From assembly GCF_902168135.1 (NCBI RefSeq), contig NZ_CABHOL010000054.1, positions 62,001-126,000 on the forward strand: a DNA stretch of 64,000 bases, in the 5' to 3' direction. Every line of letters begins with the position of its first letter. The first letter of the stretch is position 1. The notes under the pieces are model-generated. The model was not told where the DNA came from. It saw only the letters and a program-made list of their open reading frames with translations, and did not search any database. Of the stretch, positions 1-8,827 are shown piece by piece. This stretch comes from an uncultured Fluviicola sp. (GTDB lineage: Bacteria; Bacteroidota; Bacteroidia; Flavobacteriales_D; Crocinitomicaceae). A program made the position numbers and the translations under genes.

Positions 1-1
1 G

Positions 2-1423
2 GTGCTGATTTATGGTGCCGGAGTTTCAGGGTTGATTGCAAAACGTATTATAGAGAAAGATGTCCGGATCAATTTGAAAGTTTTTGGTTTCCTGGATGAT
101 AATAGCCGTATTTCCGGAAATAGAATAGAAGGGGTTGAAGTGTTCCACACATCCAAGTTGGAAGAAATCCTTCAAAAAAATAAGATCCACCAAGTGATTA
201 TTGCCATCCAAAACCTGGAGCCAGAAAAAAGAAGCATCATTGTTGAAAAAAGCATTGAAGCCGGGGTTGAAGTGAAAAAAGTACCAAGTCCTAAAAGCTG
301 GATAAATGGTGCCTTTACCACTAACCAAATTGCGCAGGTAAATATTGAAGACCTGCTTGGAAGAACTCCGATTGTTCTGAACCAGGATAAACTCGTCGAT
401 GGTTTGAAAGACCAGGTTGTACTTGTAAGCGGTGCGGCAGGTTCTATTGGTTCGGGAATTGTTCGTCAGGTATTGGAATACAAACCGAAATTGGTTGTTC
501 TTTTGGACCAGGCGGAGTCGGCAATGTATGACCTGGAGTTTGAATTGAAACAATTGAAAGACATTCCTGCATTTGAAGTCGTAATCGGGGATATTTGTAA
601 CGAAGAACGCATGGAACGTTTATTCGACACATTTAAGCCTTCCTGGGTTTTCCATGCAGCTGCATACAAACATGTACCGATGATGGAGTTGAACCCGTCG
701 GAAGCTGTAAGGAATAATATCAAAGGGACTAAAATTCTGGTTGATTTGTCTAATAAGAAGGCTGTTCACAAGTTTGTCATGATATCAACGGATAAAGCCG
801 TGAATCCGACAAATGTAATGGGAGCAAGTAAACGTATTGCCGAGATTATTGCGCAAGCGGCTAATACCGGTCAAACACAATTTATTACCACGCGTTTCGG
901 AAATGTATTGGGGTCAAACGGTTCGGTGATCCCCTTGTTTAAGAAACAGATAGAACAGGGCGGACCTGTCACTGTAACTGACGAACGAATTACCCGTTAT
1001 TTCATGACCATTCCCGAAGCCTGCCAGTTGGTGTTGGAAGCAGGAATCATGGGAAGCGGTGGCGAGATTTATGTATTCGACATGGGTAAATCCGTTAAGA
1101 TTGTTGATTTGGCAAAAAAAATGATTAAATTATCCGGACTGGAATTGGGGAAAGATATTGAGATCCGTTATTCCGGGTTGAGGCCTGGTGAAAAACTGTA
1201 TGAAGAACTCTTGAATGATGCGGAGAACGTGCAGGAAACCCACCACCCGAAAATACTGATCGCATCGGAAAGAGAAGTTGATCCACGGGTTTACGATATC
1301 ATTGAAAAATTATTGGATTCAGTGGGAAAAACAGATAATTTTTCCCTGGTTGGCTTGATGAAAGAAGTTGTTCCCGAATTTATTTCGAACAACTCAGAAT
1401 ATAGTGTTTTAGATAAAAAATAG
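2..1423 (+). CDS. CapD/WbpM-type nucleotide-sugar dehydratase/epimerase (5' partial)
   Basis: C-terminal part of a polysaccharide-biosynthesis protein that modifies UDP-activated amino sugars for surface glycans. The frame is open at the window edge and the first codon is gtg read as an internal Val, so the true start and the N-terminal membrane helices usual in this family (about 620-650 residues) lie upstream. Visible first is a CoA-binding-like Rossmann segment (IYGAGVSG, residues 3-10). The catalytic SDR domain follows from about residue 138, with the glycine-rich nucleotide motif SGAAGSIGSG, then STDKAVNPTNVMGASK, then RPGEKLYEELL near the end. The motif order is that of CapD/FlaA1/WbpM proteins; which sugar is used cannot be told. 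A thioesterase gene follows after 3 nt. Confidence 0.9.
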   Translation: MLIYGAGVSGLIAKRIIEKDVRINLKVFGFLDDNSRISGNRIEGVEVFHTSKLEEILQKNKIHQVIIAIQNLEPEKRSIIVEKSIEAGVEVKKVPSPKSWINGAFTTNQIAQVNIEDLLGRTPIVLNQDKLVDGLKDQVVLVSGAAGSIGSGIVRQVLEYKPKLVVLLDQAESAMYDLEFELKQLKDIPAFEVVIGDICNEERMERLFDTFKPSWVFHAAAYKHVPMMELNPSEAVRNNIKGTKILVDLSNKKAVHKFVMISTDKAVNPTNVMGASKRIAEIIAQAANTGQTQFITTRFGNVLGSNGSVIPLFKKQIEQGGPVTVTDERITRYFMTIPEACQLVLEAGIMGSGGEIYVFDMGKSVKIVDLAKKMIKLSGLELGKDIEIRYSGLRPGEKLYEELLNDAENVQETHHPKILIASEREVDPRVYDIIEKLLDSVGKTDNFSLVGLMKEVVPEFISNNSEYSVLDKK

Positions 1424-1426
1424 CTC

Positions 1427-1834
1427 ATGTTAGATTCTTACAGACTGCAGGTTCGTTTTTCTGATTGTGATATGATGCAGCATGTGAATAATGCTGTTTA
1501 CCTGAATTATTTCGAAGAAGCAAGGATCCATTATTTCCGTCAGATGCTTGGTATGGACTGGGATTGGAAAAAGACCGGTGTGATCCTCCGAAAGAATGAA
1601 TTGGAATACCTGAAACCAGTATTCCTGCATGAGCCGGTCGAAATTTTTGTTTACCTGAAACATGTCGGAGAAAAAAGTTTTACCTTATCTTACGAAGTAA
1701 AAGTATTGAACGAAGTCAAAACAACCGGGAGCTCCGTGCTTGTTTGCTACGACAGCATTAATAAATGTTCTATTCCGATTCCGAAAAGAATGAGAGATGC
1801 GCTGTCAAAGCTTTCGTTGAAGTTGGAACAATAA
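1427..1834 (+). CDS. acyl-CoA thioesterase, 4HBT/YbgC hot-dog family
   Basis: A 135-residue single hot-dog-fold protein expected to hydrolyse acyl-CoA thioesters in the cytoplasm. The N-terminal motif RFSDCDMMQHVNNAVYLNYF matches the 4-hydroxybenzoyl-CoA thioesterase signature, with the catalytic Asp in the SDCD segment, and the length is normal for the family. It starts 3 nt after the sugar dehydratase stop, so the two are probably co-transcribed, although a metabolic link is not obvious. The natural substrate is unknown. Confidence 0.85.
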   Translation: MLDSYRLQVRFSDCDMMQHVNNAVYLNYFEEARIHYFRQMLGMDWDWKKTGVILRKNELEYLKPVFLHEPVEIFVYLKHVGEKSFTLSYEVKVLNEVKTTGSSVLVCYDSINKCSIPIPKRMRDALSKLSLKLEQ

Positions 1835-1845
1835 TTGATTAATTC

Positions 1846-1914
1846 AAGACTTTTAGACGTTAGACACAGGACAAAAGATGGGTCTTGCGTCTTGTGTCTT
1901 TAGTCTTAAGTCTT
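1846..1914. repeat. imperfect inverted repeat made of an AGAC word
   Basis: The gap between the thioesterase and the next gene is filled by a left arm (1846-1878) rich in AGAC words (AAGACTTTTAGACGTTAGAC and on) and a right arm (1883-1914) rich in GTCTT words. The reverse complement of the right arm begins AAGACTTAAGACTAAAGACA and aligns along the left arm with a few mismatches and small gaps. A TGGG loop separates them. The right arm ends 7 nt before the next ATG. It resembles the arms found around the GxxExxY gene at 32 kb, but with another word and no gene inside. Confidence 0.7.
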
Positions 1915-1921
1915 AGAAAAT

Positions 1922-3244
1922 ATGAGAATTTTAGTTGTAATTTTTTGTTTGTTTTCACTGGCAGTTGCCGCCCAGCCTGATTTTGGAGTAAAAAAAGAAT
2001 CTGTTCCGTGTTATCAAAAAGCTGCGGATCGTTCCAAGCAGCGCTATACCGAATGGGACTGCGGTAAGATCGCCGGAGTGGTAAACTGCAATGAAAAACT
2101 GGAAATGTCGCAGGATGGAAAACGCGTTGTGACAAGTTCTCAGAAAATGCCTTTCTCCGGGATGTGTGAAACATGCCATATGAACGGGATACTGGAACGC
2201 CGTGTTACTTTTGTTGACGGATATGCCAATGGAATTGATACAACCTATTACAAGTCGGGTTGCATCATGGTAATCCGCTCACATGTTCAGGGAGTAGAAG
2301 ACGGACACTGGACTTATTTCAATGATTCTACACAAATTCCTGCCTGGGAAAAAACGTATAGGCTCGGACAGCTGGAGGGACCACAATTGACCTACAATGC
2401 AAAAGGGGATACGGCAAAATTTGAGAAGTATACGGATGGCGTTTTAAACGGACCAAAAATCACTTATGATTCAAAAGGAGTGAGAAGCAAGCAGGTGAAT
2501 TATGTGAATGGCTTATTAGATGGTGCTTTCCTGGTTTATAACCGCGAAGGGAAAATCATTGAAGAGTTGAACTTCAAGGAAGGGAAGAAGCACGGTGTGC
2601 AGCATTATTATTATGATGATGGAAAGTTATTACGCACCGAAACCTGGGACATGGATTCCCGTAATGGAGAATTTAAGACTTTGTTTTACAATCAAACACT
2701 GCAATCCATTGAGAACTATAAAAAAGTGACGGCGAAGCCAAATCAGTATGTGACGGCTGAATTATACGGATGTCCTACAAAAGAGATTGCTGAAGCATTG
2801 GGGCAGATGTTGTACGATAAAAAGCCCAAAAAACAAGCTCTGGATAGTTTGAAAGACGCAAATATTGTAGTGAGCCAGCTTCGTGGAGAAGCCCTTAATG
2901 AAACTGTTCTAAAAGGAAATAACCTCGCAAAAGGTGTAAACAGGCCGATCAAATCGGGGAAATTGTATTACATAGCGGTGGTAAGCGAACTGAAGTCAAT
3001 GACTAAGATGGAAGTACGTGAAGGTGCATTCGAAGAACGTTTCCCGGATGGCAAAATTAAAAGCCGTGCAATCTATAAAAACGACATTTTGATAGAAGAG
3101 CACGTTTTCGACGAACAGGGAAGAGAAATCCGGACATTTGGAGGAACTCCCAATTCTGGTAAAGAAGACGATGCCATGCCGACAACTCCTAAGCAGAAAA
3201 AAGAGAAGGAAAAGAAGAAGAAAGAACCTAAAAAGGGTGAATAA
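1922..3244 (+). CDS. secreted YwqK/MORN-like repeat protein
   Basis: A 440-residue protein with a signal peptide (about residues 1-17, ending VAAQ) and repeated short units of the pattern G-x-x-x-G-x-x-x-x-Y between about residues 80 and 245, for example ANGIDTTYY, LEGPQLTYN, LNGPKITYD, LDGAFLVYN and KHGVQHYYY. These match the MORN-like repeats of the so-called YwqK antitoxin family. A further MORN-like pair sits near residues 365-385. The C-terminal 20 residues are almost all Lys and Glu. The name YwqK antitoxin is a family label and no toxin partner is seen here. Bacteroidota carry many exported proteins of this kind with no known function. Confidence 0.75.
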   Translation: MRILVVIFCLFSLAVAAQPDFGVKKESVPCYQKAADRSKQRYTEWDCGKIAGVVNCNEKLEMSQDGKRVVTSSQKMPFSGMCETCHMNGILERRVTFVDGYANGIDTTYYKSGCIMVIRSHVQGVEDGHWTYFNDSTQIPAWEKTYRLGQLEGPQLTYNAKGDTAKFEKYTDGVLNGPKITYDSKGVRSKQVNYVNGLLDGAFLVYNREGKIIEELNFKEGKKHGVQHYYYDDGKLLRTETWDMDSRNGEFKTLFYNQTLQSIENYKKVTAKPNQYVTAELYGCPTKEIAEALGQMLYDKKPKKQALDSLKDANIVVSQLRGEALNETVLKGNNLAKGVNRPIKSGKLYYIAVVSELKSMTKMEVREGAFEERFPDGKIKSRAIYKNDILIEEHVFDEQGREIRTFGGTPNSGKEDDAMPTTPKQKKEKEKKKKEPKKGE

Positions 3245-3254
3245 AAAAACATCT

Positions 3255-3282
3255 GTAGGGACGTGATACTTCGCGTCCCTAC
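3255..3282. repeat. 28-nt palindromic element, copy 1 (also a possible bidirectional terminator)
   Basis: Perfect 9-nt arms GTAGGGACG and CGTCCCTAC surround a 10-nt centre (TGATACTTCG). It lies between two convergent genes, and T-rich sequence follows on both strands (TTGTTTTATTTTG on plus, GATGTTTTTTT on minus), so it could end both transcripts. The same 9-10-9 design and arm consensus recur at 24124-24151 and 39523-39550. Confidence 0.75.
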
Positions 3283-3306
3283 TTGTTTTATTTTGTTATA
3301 ATTATT

Positions 3307-4062
3307 TTATTTCCATTCCAGCAATTTCGTTTCAAGTCCGTCGAATACCGCATAGGTATTGTAATGGATCCACTCACCCAGGTTGATGTATGTTGCACGT
3401 TCACTGATCCGGATAGTCATAGGAAGATGCCGGTGACCGAAAATGTAATAATCCTGTGGATTGATTCCTTCCTGTTCCTTACAATATTGAACAAGCCATT
3501 CGTTATCCTCACCCAGGAATTTACTGTCGGAATCACCGGTTGCGATTCTGCTTTTCCGGGAAAAATAATTTGCCAGAGCAATACCGAAGTTCGGATGAAG
3601 ACGTGCGAACATCCATTGGGACCACTTCGCTGCGAAAACCTTCTTGATAAACTTATAGCCGCGGTCTCCCGGTCCTAAACCGTCTCCGTGACCAATCAGG
3701 AATTTTTTGCTGTTGTAGTTTCTGTGAATGGGTTCTCTGTAGATTTTTACACCGAGCTCCTTTTCAAAGTAGTCAAACATCCACATGTCGTGGTTTCCGG
3801 TAAAGAAATAAACCGGAATGCCGGAATCGACCAATTCGGCTATTTTTCCCTGTATACGCACAAATCCTTTTGGGATGGCGTGTTTGTACTCAAACCAAAA
3901 ATCGAAGATGTCACCAACCAGGTAAATTTCAAAAGCATCCTGTCGGATATGATCCAGCCAGTCAATGATGCGTTTTTCGCGTTCAAAGCTTGATTTTCCG
4001 ACTGGTACACCTAAATGGAAATCAGAAGCAAAATATATTTTCTTTCCTGCGGGAATTTCCAT
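3307..4062 (-). CDS. lpxH: UDP-2,3-diacylglucosamine diphosphatase (LpxH-like)
   Basis: A calcineurin-like metallophosphoesterase that hydrolyses UDP-2,3-diacylglucosamine to lipid X in lipid A synthesis, on the cytoplasmic face of the inner membrane. The metal-binding blocks are in order: SDFHLG (residues 13-18), GDIFDFW, GNHDMW, GHGDG and GHRH. The length of 251 residues fits. It is the last gene of the minus-strand run gatB-tlpA-tlpA-lpxH and starts 1 nt after the previous stop. LpxK, a later step of the same pathway, is encoded at 12.2-13.2 kb. Confidence 0.9.
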   Translation of the reverse strand: MEIPAGKKIYFASDFHLGVPVGKSSFEREKRIIDWLDHIRQDAFEIYLVGDIFDFWFEYKHAIPKGFVRIQGKIAELVDSGIPVYFFTGNHDMWMFDYFEKELGVKIYREPIHRNYNSKKFLIGHGDGLGPGDRGYKFIKKVFAAKWSQWMFARLHPNFGIALANYFSRKSRIATGDSDSKFLGEDNEWLVQYCKEQEGINPQDYYIFGHRHLPMTIRISERATYINLGEWIHYNTYAVFDGLETKLLEWK

Positions 4063-4063
4063 C

Positions 4064-5170
4064 TTAGAATCCGAAGATCGTTTTAAGCGCCTGTTCTAAT
4101 TCTACCCCTCTCAGTTTGGTATCGATAACCTTTCCGTCTCTATCGATCAATACGGTAAATGGAATGGATGAAACCTGGTACATTTTTGCAACTTCGTTGG
4201 ACCAGTATTTCAGATCGGAAACATGGTTGGGCCAGATCAATTTATCCTTCTCAATGGCTGCTAACCAGGGAGTCTTGTCTTTGTCCAGCGAAACACTCAT
4301 AACCGTAAATCCGGCATCTTTGTATTTGTTGTACAATGCTACCACATTCGGGTTTTCTTTACGGCAAGGCCCGCACCAGGAAGCCCAAAAATCCAGAAGC
4401 ACCACCTTTCCTTTCAGATCAGACAGGGAAATAGGTTTGCCGTTCACATCATTTTGCGTGAAATTCGGAGCAGGTTTCCCGGAAGCCAGGAAGTTTTGTT
4501 TGTCTTTCTGTGCTTTCAGCTGATCGTAGTTTGTCTTTGCATTCTGAACACTTGGAGAAGATGGGAAAACAGCCAGTAACTGATTCACGATAGCTTCATA
4601 AGTTGTCAGTTCTTTATCTGTATCCAAAGTACTTACAACTGGAAGTAATGCCGGAGAATTGGGATGTTCGGCAATGAATTTTTGTCTGTATGCCGAGAAC
4701 TTGTAAAATTCTGTTTGATAGTATTTATTGATTGCTTCCTGGTTTTCAGGAGTAGCTTTCATAGCATTGATTGCAGAGTCTTTTTTGTGGTTGAAATATT
4801 GCATTTGACCTACAAACTCATTCAAAGCAATGCTTTCATCAGATCCGGTGATCGTATGGAATGCATTGATATTGTTGCCGTCTGCATTCACGCGGATAAC
4901 AGATCCTTCTTTCAGGATGAGATTGATATGCTGCTGCCCTAAGCGCAATACGTAATAGTCAGCTACAGGAACAGTCCCTTTCAGGCTGTAATTTCCTTTT
5001 TTGTCCAGTTTCCCGTTGATGAAATCCTGGTAGTGAGAACCGTAGAATTGCGATATTTTGATACTGTCTCCGTTGGTGTTGAAGATGTTTCCGCTGACTT
5101 CAACCTTTACAGGGTTCTGACCGAAAGCGAATCCGGATAAAAGTGTTAAACAAAGGATGAACTGTTTCAT
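4064..5170 (-). CDS. DUF4369 and TlpA-like thiol-disulfide oxidoreductase
   Basis: A 368-residue exported redox protein. The signal peptide is about residues 1-17 (GFAFGQ). A DUF4369-like beta-rich domain occupies the first third, a helical linker follows, and an AhpC/TSA-TlpA thioredoxin domain lies in the last 140 residues with the active site FWASWCGPC and the cis-Pro segment SSIPFTV. TlpA-like proteins reduce disulfides in the periplasm, for example in apocytochromes. It is a neighbour and paralogue of the lipoprotein encoded just upstream, and the two C-terminal domains align throughout. No lipobox is seen, so this one is probably soluble. Confidence 0.88.
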   Translation of the reverse strand: MKQFILCLTLLSGFAFGQNPVKVEVSGNIFNTNGDSIKISQFYGSHYQDFINGKLDKKGNYSLKGTVPVADYYVLRLGQQHINLILKEGSVIRVNADGNNINAFHTITGSDESIALNEFVGQMQYFNHKKDSAINAMKATPENQEAINKYYQTEFYKFSAYRQKFIAEHPNSPALLPVVSTLDTDKELTTYEAIVNQLLAVFPSSPSVQNAKTNYDQLKAQKDKQNFLASGKPAPNFTQNDVNGKPISLSDLKGKVVLLDFWASWCGPCRKENPNVVALYNKYKDAGFTVMSVSLDKDKTPWLAAIEKDKLIWPNHVSDLKYWSNEVAKMYQVSSIPFTVLIDRDGKVIDTKLRGVELEQALKTIFGF

Positions 5171-5248
5171 AGTTATTTTTTTATATAGCGATTTTTGTTG
5201 TAAGACTGTACTGACGCTTGTCTGTTACGGATCAAAAGATTCGCTGTT

Positions 5249-6427
5249 TTACTTTTTTGCGAGTTGTTCTATCAATTTTTGTTCCAATTGCTCACCTCTC
5301 AATCCAACTCCCACAATATTTCCTTCCCTATTTAAAAGAACGGTATGAGGAATGCCCTGGATTCCGTAAGATTGAACAAGCGGCGTCTGCCAACCCATTA
5401 AATCCGAAACATGGTTTTTCCAGATCAATCCGTCTTTAGCAATTGCCCCTTTCCATGCATCCGCATCCTGGTCCAGGGAAACGGAGAATACTTCGAATCC
5501 TTGATTGCGGTACTTTTGGTACATACGCACGACATTCGGGTTTTCTTTGCGGCAAGGAGCACACCAGGAAGCCCAGAAGTCAATAAGGACAACTTTTCCT
5601 TTTAAATTAGACAAACGCATTTCTGTTCCCGATGGATTTTTCAAAGCGATCTCAGGAGCTGCCATTGTTCCTGAGTTATACTGCTGGTAACTTTGGTATT
5701 GAGCATCAATTGCCGCGACCTGCTGGGATAACATACCTGTTATGGGTGAATCCGCATAATTTCGTTGGAAAGCAGTTTCAATCTTTCTCAAATCGTTCAG
5801 GTTTGCCGGATCCCAATTAGCAAAACCTTCTTCTTGCGAAGGCATGATTAGATTGATCAGGATAATGTTTACCGGGTTTGCCGGATCTTTTCGTATCTGC
5901 TGCTGTGAGAATTTCACAATGGGCTTTTTCAACTCTGCAAAAACTGCCAGTTGTTTTTCCGGATCTTCGATTTTAGGCAGTTGTTCCATTTGTTTTTTAG
6001 CAAAATCACTGAACAGCACCATGTATTTCGTTAAAGGCTTTGCCCATTTTGTGCCCGAAAAAACCGGGGTAATGGCAAATGTCTCTTTTGTAGCATGAAT
6101 GGTCACCTGGTCATTCACGTCCATCGGGATAACCACTGCATTTTTTCCGTTTTCACCAAGTGTTATGGAGTAAATCCCCATTCCGGGAATATTTCCGTCC
6201 AATTCAAAGTTTCCTGAACCGTCTGTCATGGTTTGAGCAACTTCAATAACACCTTGTTGAGACTGTGCTTCGATTTTCAATTTTTGGTTCGCAGCACCTT
6301 TTATCTGACCTTCTATGTGGAAGTTCTTTTCCAAACCTGTTTCTTCATCCAGGTTGCTGTCGCCGCAAGAAGTGAAAAGGAATACTCCTAAAAAAAGTAC
6401 GCTAAAAAAAGAAAATCGGTTCATCAA
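5249..6427 (-). CDS. DUF4369 and TlpA-like thioredoxin lipoprotein
   Basis: A 392-residue paralogue of the next gene. The N-terminus is a lipoprotein signal with lipobox LFTSC at residue 21. A DUF4369-like domain (about residues 35-130) and a helical middle precede a TlpA thioredoxin domain with FWASWCAPC and GIQGIPHTV. It probably sits in a membrane facing the periplasm and reduces disulfides there. Its start overlaps the gatB stop by 4 nt (ATGA), implying translational coupling. The 78-nt gap to the second paralogue shows no clear terminator. Confidence 0.88.
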   Translation of the reverse strand: MMNRFSFFSVLFLGVFLFTSCGDSNLDEETGLEKNFHIEGQIKGAANQKLKIEAQSQQGVIEVAQTMTDGSGNFELDGNIPGMGIYSITLGENGKNAVVIPMDVNDQVTIHATKETFAITPVFSGTKWAKPLTKYMVLFSDFAKKQMEQLPKIEDPEKQLAVFAELKKPIVKFSQQQIRKDPANPVNIILINLIMPSQEEGFANWDPANLNDLRKIETAFQRNYADSPITGMLSQQVAAIDAQYQSYQQYNSGTMAAPEIALKNPSGTEMRLSNLKGKVVLIDFWASWCAPCRKENPNVVRMYQKYRNQGFEVFSVSLDQDADAWKGAIAKDGLIWKNHVSDLMGWQTPLVQSYGIQGIPHTVLLNREGNIVGVGLRGEQLEQKLIEQLAKK

Positions 6428-7878
6428 ACGGTTTGTATTAATTCACGCAAAAGCGCATTAGTTGTTTTTGGATCTGCTTTACCACCGGAAGCTTTCATGA
6501 TTTGTCCCATGAAGAAGCCGGTTAATTGGTTTTCTCCTGCTTTAAAACGGGAAACTTCGTCCGGGTGTTGCCCGAAAACGCCTAAAATAACTTCTTTTAA
6601 CGAGTCAGCATTGGATTCCTGAATGATGTTCAAAGAAACTGCCAGTTCATCAATATCTGCCGTTGGGTTTTCGATCAATGCCGGGAAAAGCTTTTGTGCC
6701 GCTGCGGAATTTGAAACTTTACCACCTTCGATCATATTGATAATTCCGGCAATTTGTTTCGCAGAAACCGGTAAGTCTTCGATTTCTAACCCGTTTTGGT
6801 TTAGGTAGGATTTCACTTCACCCATTACCCAGTTGGCTGCCGATTTGTAATTTTTTGTATTTGAAATGACTTCCTCGAAGAACAATGCAATGGATTTGGA
6901 ATCGGTCAAAATTCCGGCATCGTAATCGGAAAGCTTTAAGTCTTGTGTGTATTTCGCGAACAATTCTCTCGGAAGGGCAGGCATTTTTGCTTTTACCTGA
7001 TTCACGTAAACTTCATCTACAACAATAGGTTGTAAATCGGGCTCCGGGAAATAACGGTAATCGTTTGCAGCTTCTTTGCTGCGCATAGAAATGGTAATTC
7101 CTTTCAAAGCATCAAAACTGCGGGTTTCCTGCGAAATACGTTCTCCGTTTTCCACAGCAGCGATTTGGCGCTCTACTTCGAATTCGATTGCTCGTTGTAC
7201 GTTGCGGATCGAGTTCATATTTTTAACTTCGACCTTTGTACCGAATTCGGAAGCACCTTTCAGCATCACCGAAATATTCGCATCACAACGCAATGAACCT
7301 TCTTCCATGTTACCGTCGCAGATGTCCAGGTAGCGCACCAAACGGCGTACTTCTGTCAAATAATTATATGCTTCCTGGCTGGAACGGATCTCAGGTTCGG
7401 AAACGATTTCCAGCAGTGGAGTTCCGGCACGGTTCAAATCGACCAAGGTATCGTATAGATCAACATCGTGGATTGATTTTCCGGCGTCTTCTTCCATGTG
7501 GATACGTGTCAGGCCCACTGTCTTTTCCTGTCCGTCGTCACCTTTGATGACGATGGCTCCTCCGGTACAAATCGGAGTAGTATCCTGTGTAATCTGGTAT
7601 CCTTTCGGAAGATCGGGGTAGAAGTAATTTTTACGGGCAAAATGCTGGTGTTCTGCAATCTTACAGCCGCAGGCAAGACCTAATCTCACCGCAAACTCGA
7701 TTGTTTTTTTGTTCATCACAGGCAATGTTCCCGGATGTCCCAGAGTAACCACACTCACATTGGTATTCGGGTGTGCCCCGTATTCATTGATATCTGAAGA
7801 GTATGCTTTGGTTTTGGTCAACAGCTGAGTGTGAACCTCCAAACCAATGATTACTTCGTATTTATCTCTTATCGACAT
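6424..7878 (-). CDS. gatB: aspartyl/glutamyl-tRNA amidotransferase subunit B
   Basis: Subunit B of the GatCAB complex, which amidates misacylated Glu-tRNA(Gln) or Asp-tRNA(Asn). The 484-residue length is typical. Family signatures are visible: YEVIIGLEVHTQL at the N-terminus, LGHPGTLPVMN, RKNYFYPDLPKGYQIT, EVKNMNS and DYRYFPEPDL. The C-terminal YqeY-like tRNA-binding tail ends in MKASGGKADPKTTNALLREL. It is the first gene of the minus-strand run and is coupled by an ATGA overlap to a TlpA-like lipoprotein. gatA and gatC are not in the window. Confidence 0.97.
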   Translation of the reverse strand: MSIRDKYEVIIGLEVHTQLLTKTKAYSSDINEYGAHPNTNVSVVTLGHPGTLPVMNKKTIEFAVRLGLACGCKIAEHQHFARKNYFYPDLPKGYQITQDTTPICTGGAIVIKGDDGQEKTVGLTRIHMEEDAGKSIHDVDLYDTLVDLNRAGTPLLEIVSEPEIRSSQEAYNYLTEVRRLVRYLDICDGNMEEGSLRCDANISVMLKGASEFGTKVEVKNMNSIRNVQRAIEFEVERQIAAVENGERISQETRSFDALKGITISMRSKEAANDYRYFPEPDLQPIVVDEVYVNQVKAKMPALPRELFAKYTQDLKLSDYDAGILTDSKSIALFFEEVISNTKNYKSAANWVMGEVKSYLNQNGLEIEDLPVSAKQIAGIINMIEGGKVSNSAAAQKLFPALIENPTADIDELAVSLNIIQESNADSLKEVILGVFGQHPDEVSRFKAGENQLTGFFMGQIMKASGGKADPKTTNALLRELIQTV

Positions 7879-8085
7879 GATTCATTTTAAATGAGTAGCA
7901 AATTTCGAGTTTTTTCGCCGAATAATGACCTCAAAAAGCAAATTAATGTGAATCAGATCCATTAAAATTCTTTAAAGTTAGGATGAATGGCTTTTTTCGC
8001 TAACAATGTTCGCCTAACAGATCTACTATTTGTCGGTGTCTTAAAAAGAAATACCAAAACTTCGTGCTATGCCGGTGACGATCGT

Positions 8086-8766
8086 CTAGCCCCCGATATT
8101 CACATTTTTCGGACCTATCCAATTGGGCGTATCTCCGTTTTTACAATTTGCCCGGACATAAAAGTCGTATTCGGTATTTTGAGTAAGAGAATAAGTCGGT
8201 GTTCCCTCGGAATAGCTAAAAGCCTGGATATTCCCATTATCAGGATTAGCTCCATCCGAAACCATTACACATTCAAATATAGATTCACCGTTGTGGTTCC
8301 AGGTCATGTTTGCCCCAACCGGTTCATTGAGAGCATTGTATTCAATAGTATACTGAACATTGCCTGGCGACAGGCACAGGTTATGATTTTCATTGCTGTA
8401 AAAGCTGAAAGGTCCTGCCCATTCGCTGTATCCACCTGTAGCGTCGCAATAACCTCGTACATAAAATTCGTAAGTATTTCCTGCAGACATCGAAATATTT
8501 GCACTGAATTTATTCGGTGTTATCAGTGTCGTTCCCGAGCCATGTGAAAATCCTGTCAGACCATATTCAAATTGATAATGACCAGAACCTGGAATATTCG
8601 GATCATCCCACTCGAAAAGTACATCCGGTCCGATTGCAAATACATTTAAATTAGTAGGTTTCCCACATGCATTGACGGATGTTTGTGTCTCCTTGGTAGT
8701 GTCTTTCTTTTTACATGCGGTTAAAACGAGAAATACAAAAAGTGTAAGGTATAATCCGGTTCTCAT
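8086..8766 (-). CDS. lipoprotein with two fibronectin III-like modules
   Basis: A 226-residue protein with a lipoprotein signal (lipobox VLTAC, Cys at residue 18, followed by KKKD). Two similar beta modules follow, each ending in a segment such as NTYEFYVRGYC or NTEYDFYVRANC and then W.GP, which is a fibronectin type III-like pattern common in Bacteroidota surface proteins. No T9SS tail is seen. The function is unknown; an envelope-attached binding role is only a guess. Confidence 0.75.
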   Translation of the reverse strand: MRTGLYLTLFVFLVLTACKKKDTTKETQTSVNACGKPTNLNVFAIGPDVLFEWDDPNIPGSGHYQFEYGLTGFSHGSGTTLITPNKFSANISMSAGNTYEFYVRGYCDATGGYSEWAGPFSFYSNENHNLCLSPGNVQYTIEYNALNEPVGANMTWNHNGESIFECVMVSDGANPDNGNIQAFSYSEGTPTYSLTQNTEYDFYVRANCKNGDTPNWIGPKNVNIGG

Positions 8767-8791
8767 AAGTTATAGATTGATTTTATTAGGA

Positions 8792-8799
8792 CAAAAGTA
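8792..8799 (-). promoter_or_regulatory. candidate -7 element (TACTTTTG)
   Basis: On the minus strand TACTTTTG matches the Bacteroidetes -7 consensus TAnnTTTG and lies 25 nt before the lipoprotein ATG at 8766. No -33 TTTG is seen at the usual distance. Confidence 0.4.
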
Positions 8800-8827
8800 A
8801 GTAAATCCCGAATGGAAAGTGCATTAG

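Noticed and set aside
7987-8547. Open frame of 186 codons on the plus strand
   Set aside because: It is opposite the fibronectin-like lipoprotein, has no family motif, and the minus-strand gene has a clear lipoprotein signal and a promoter match.
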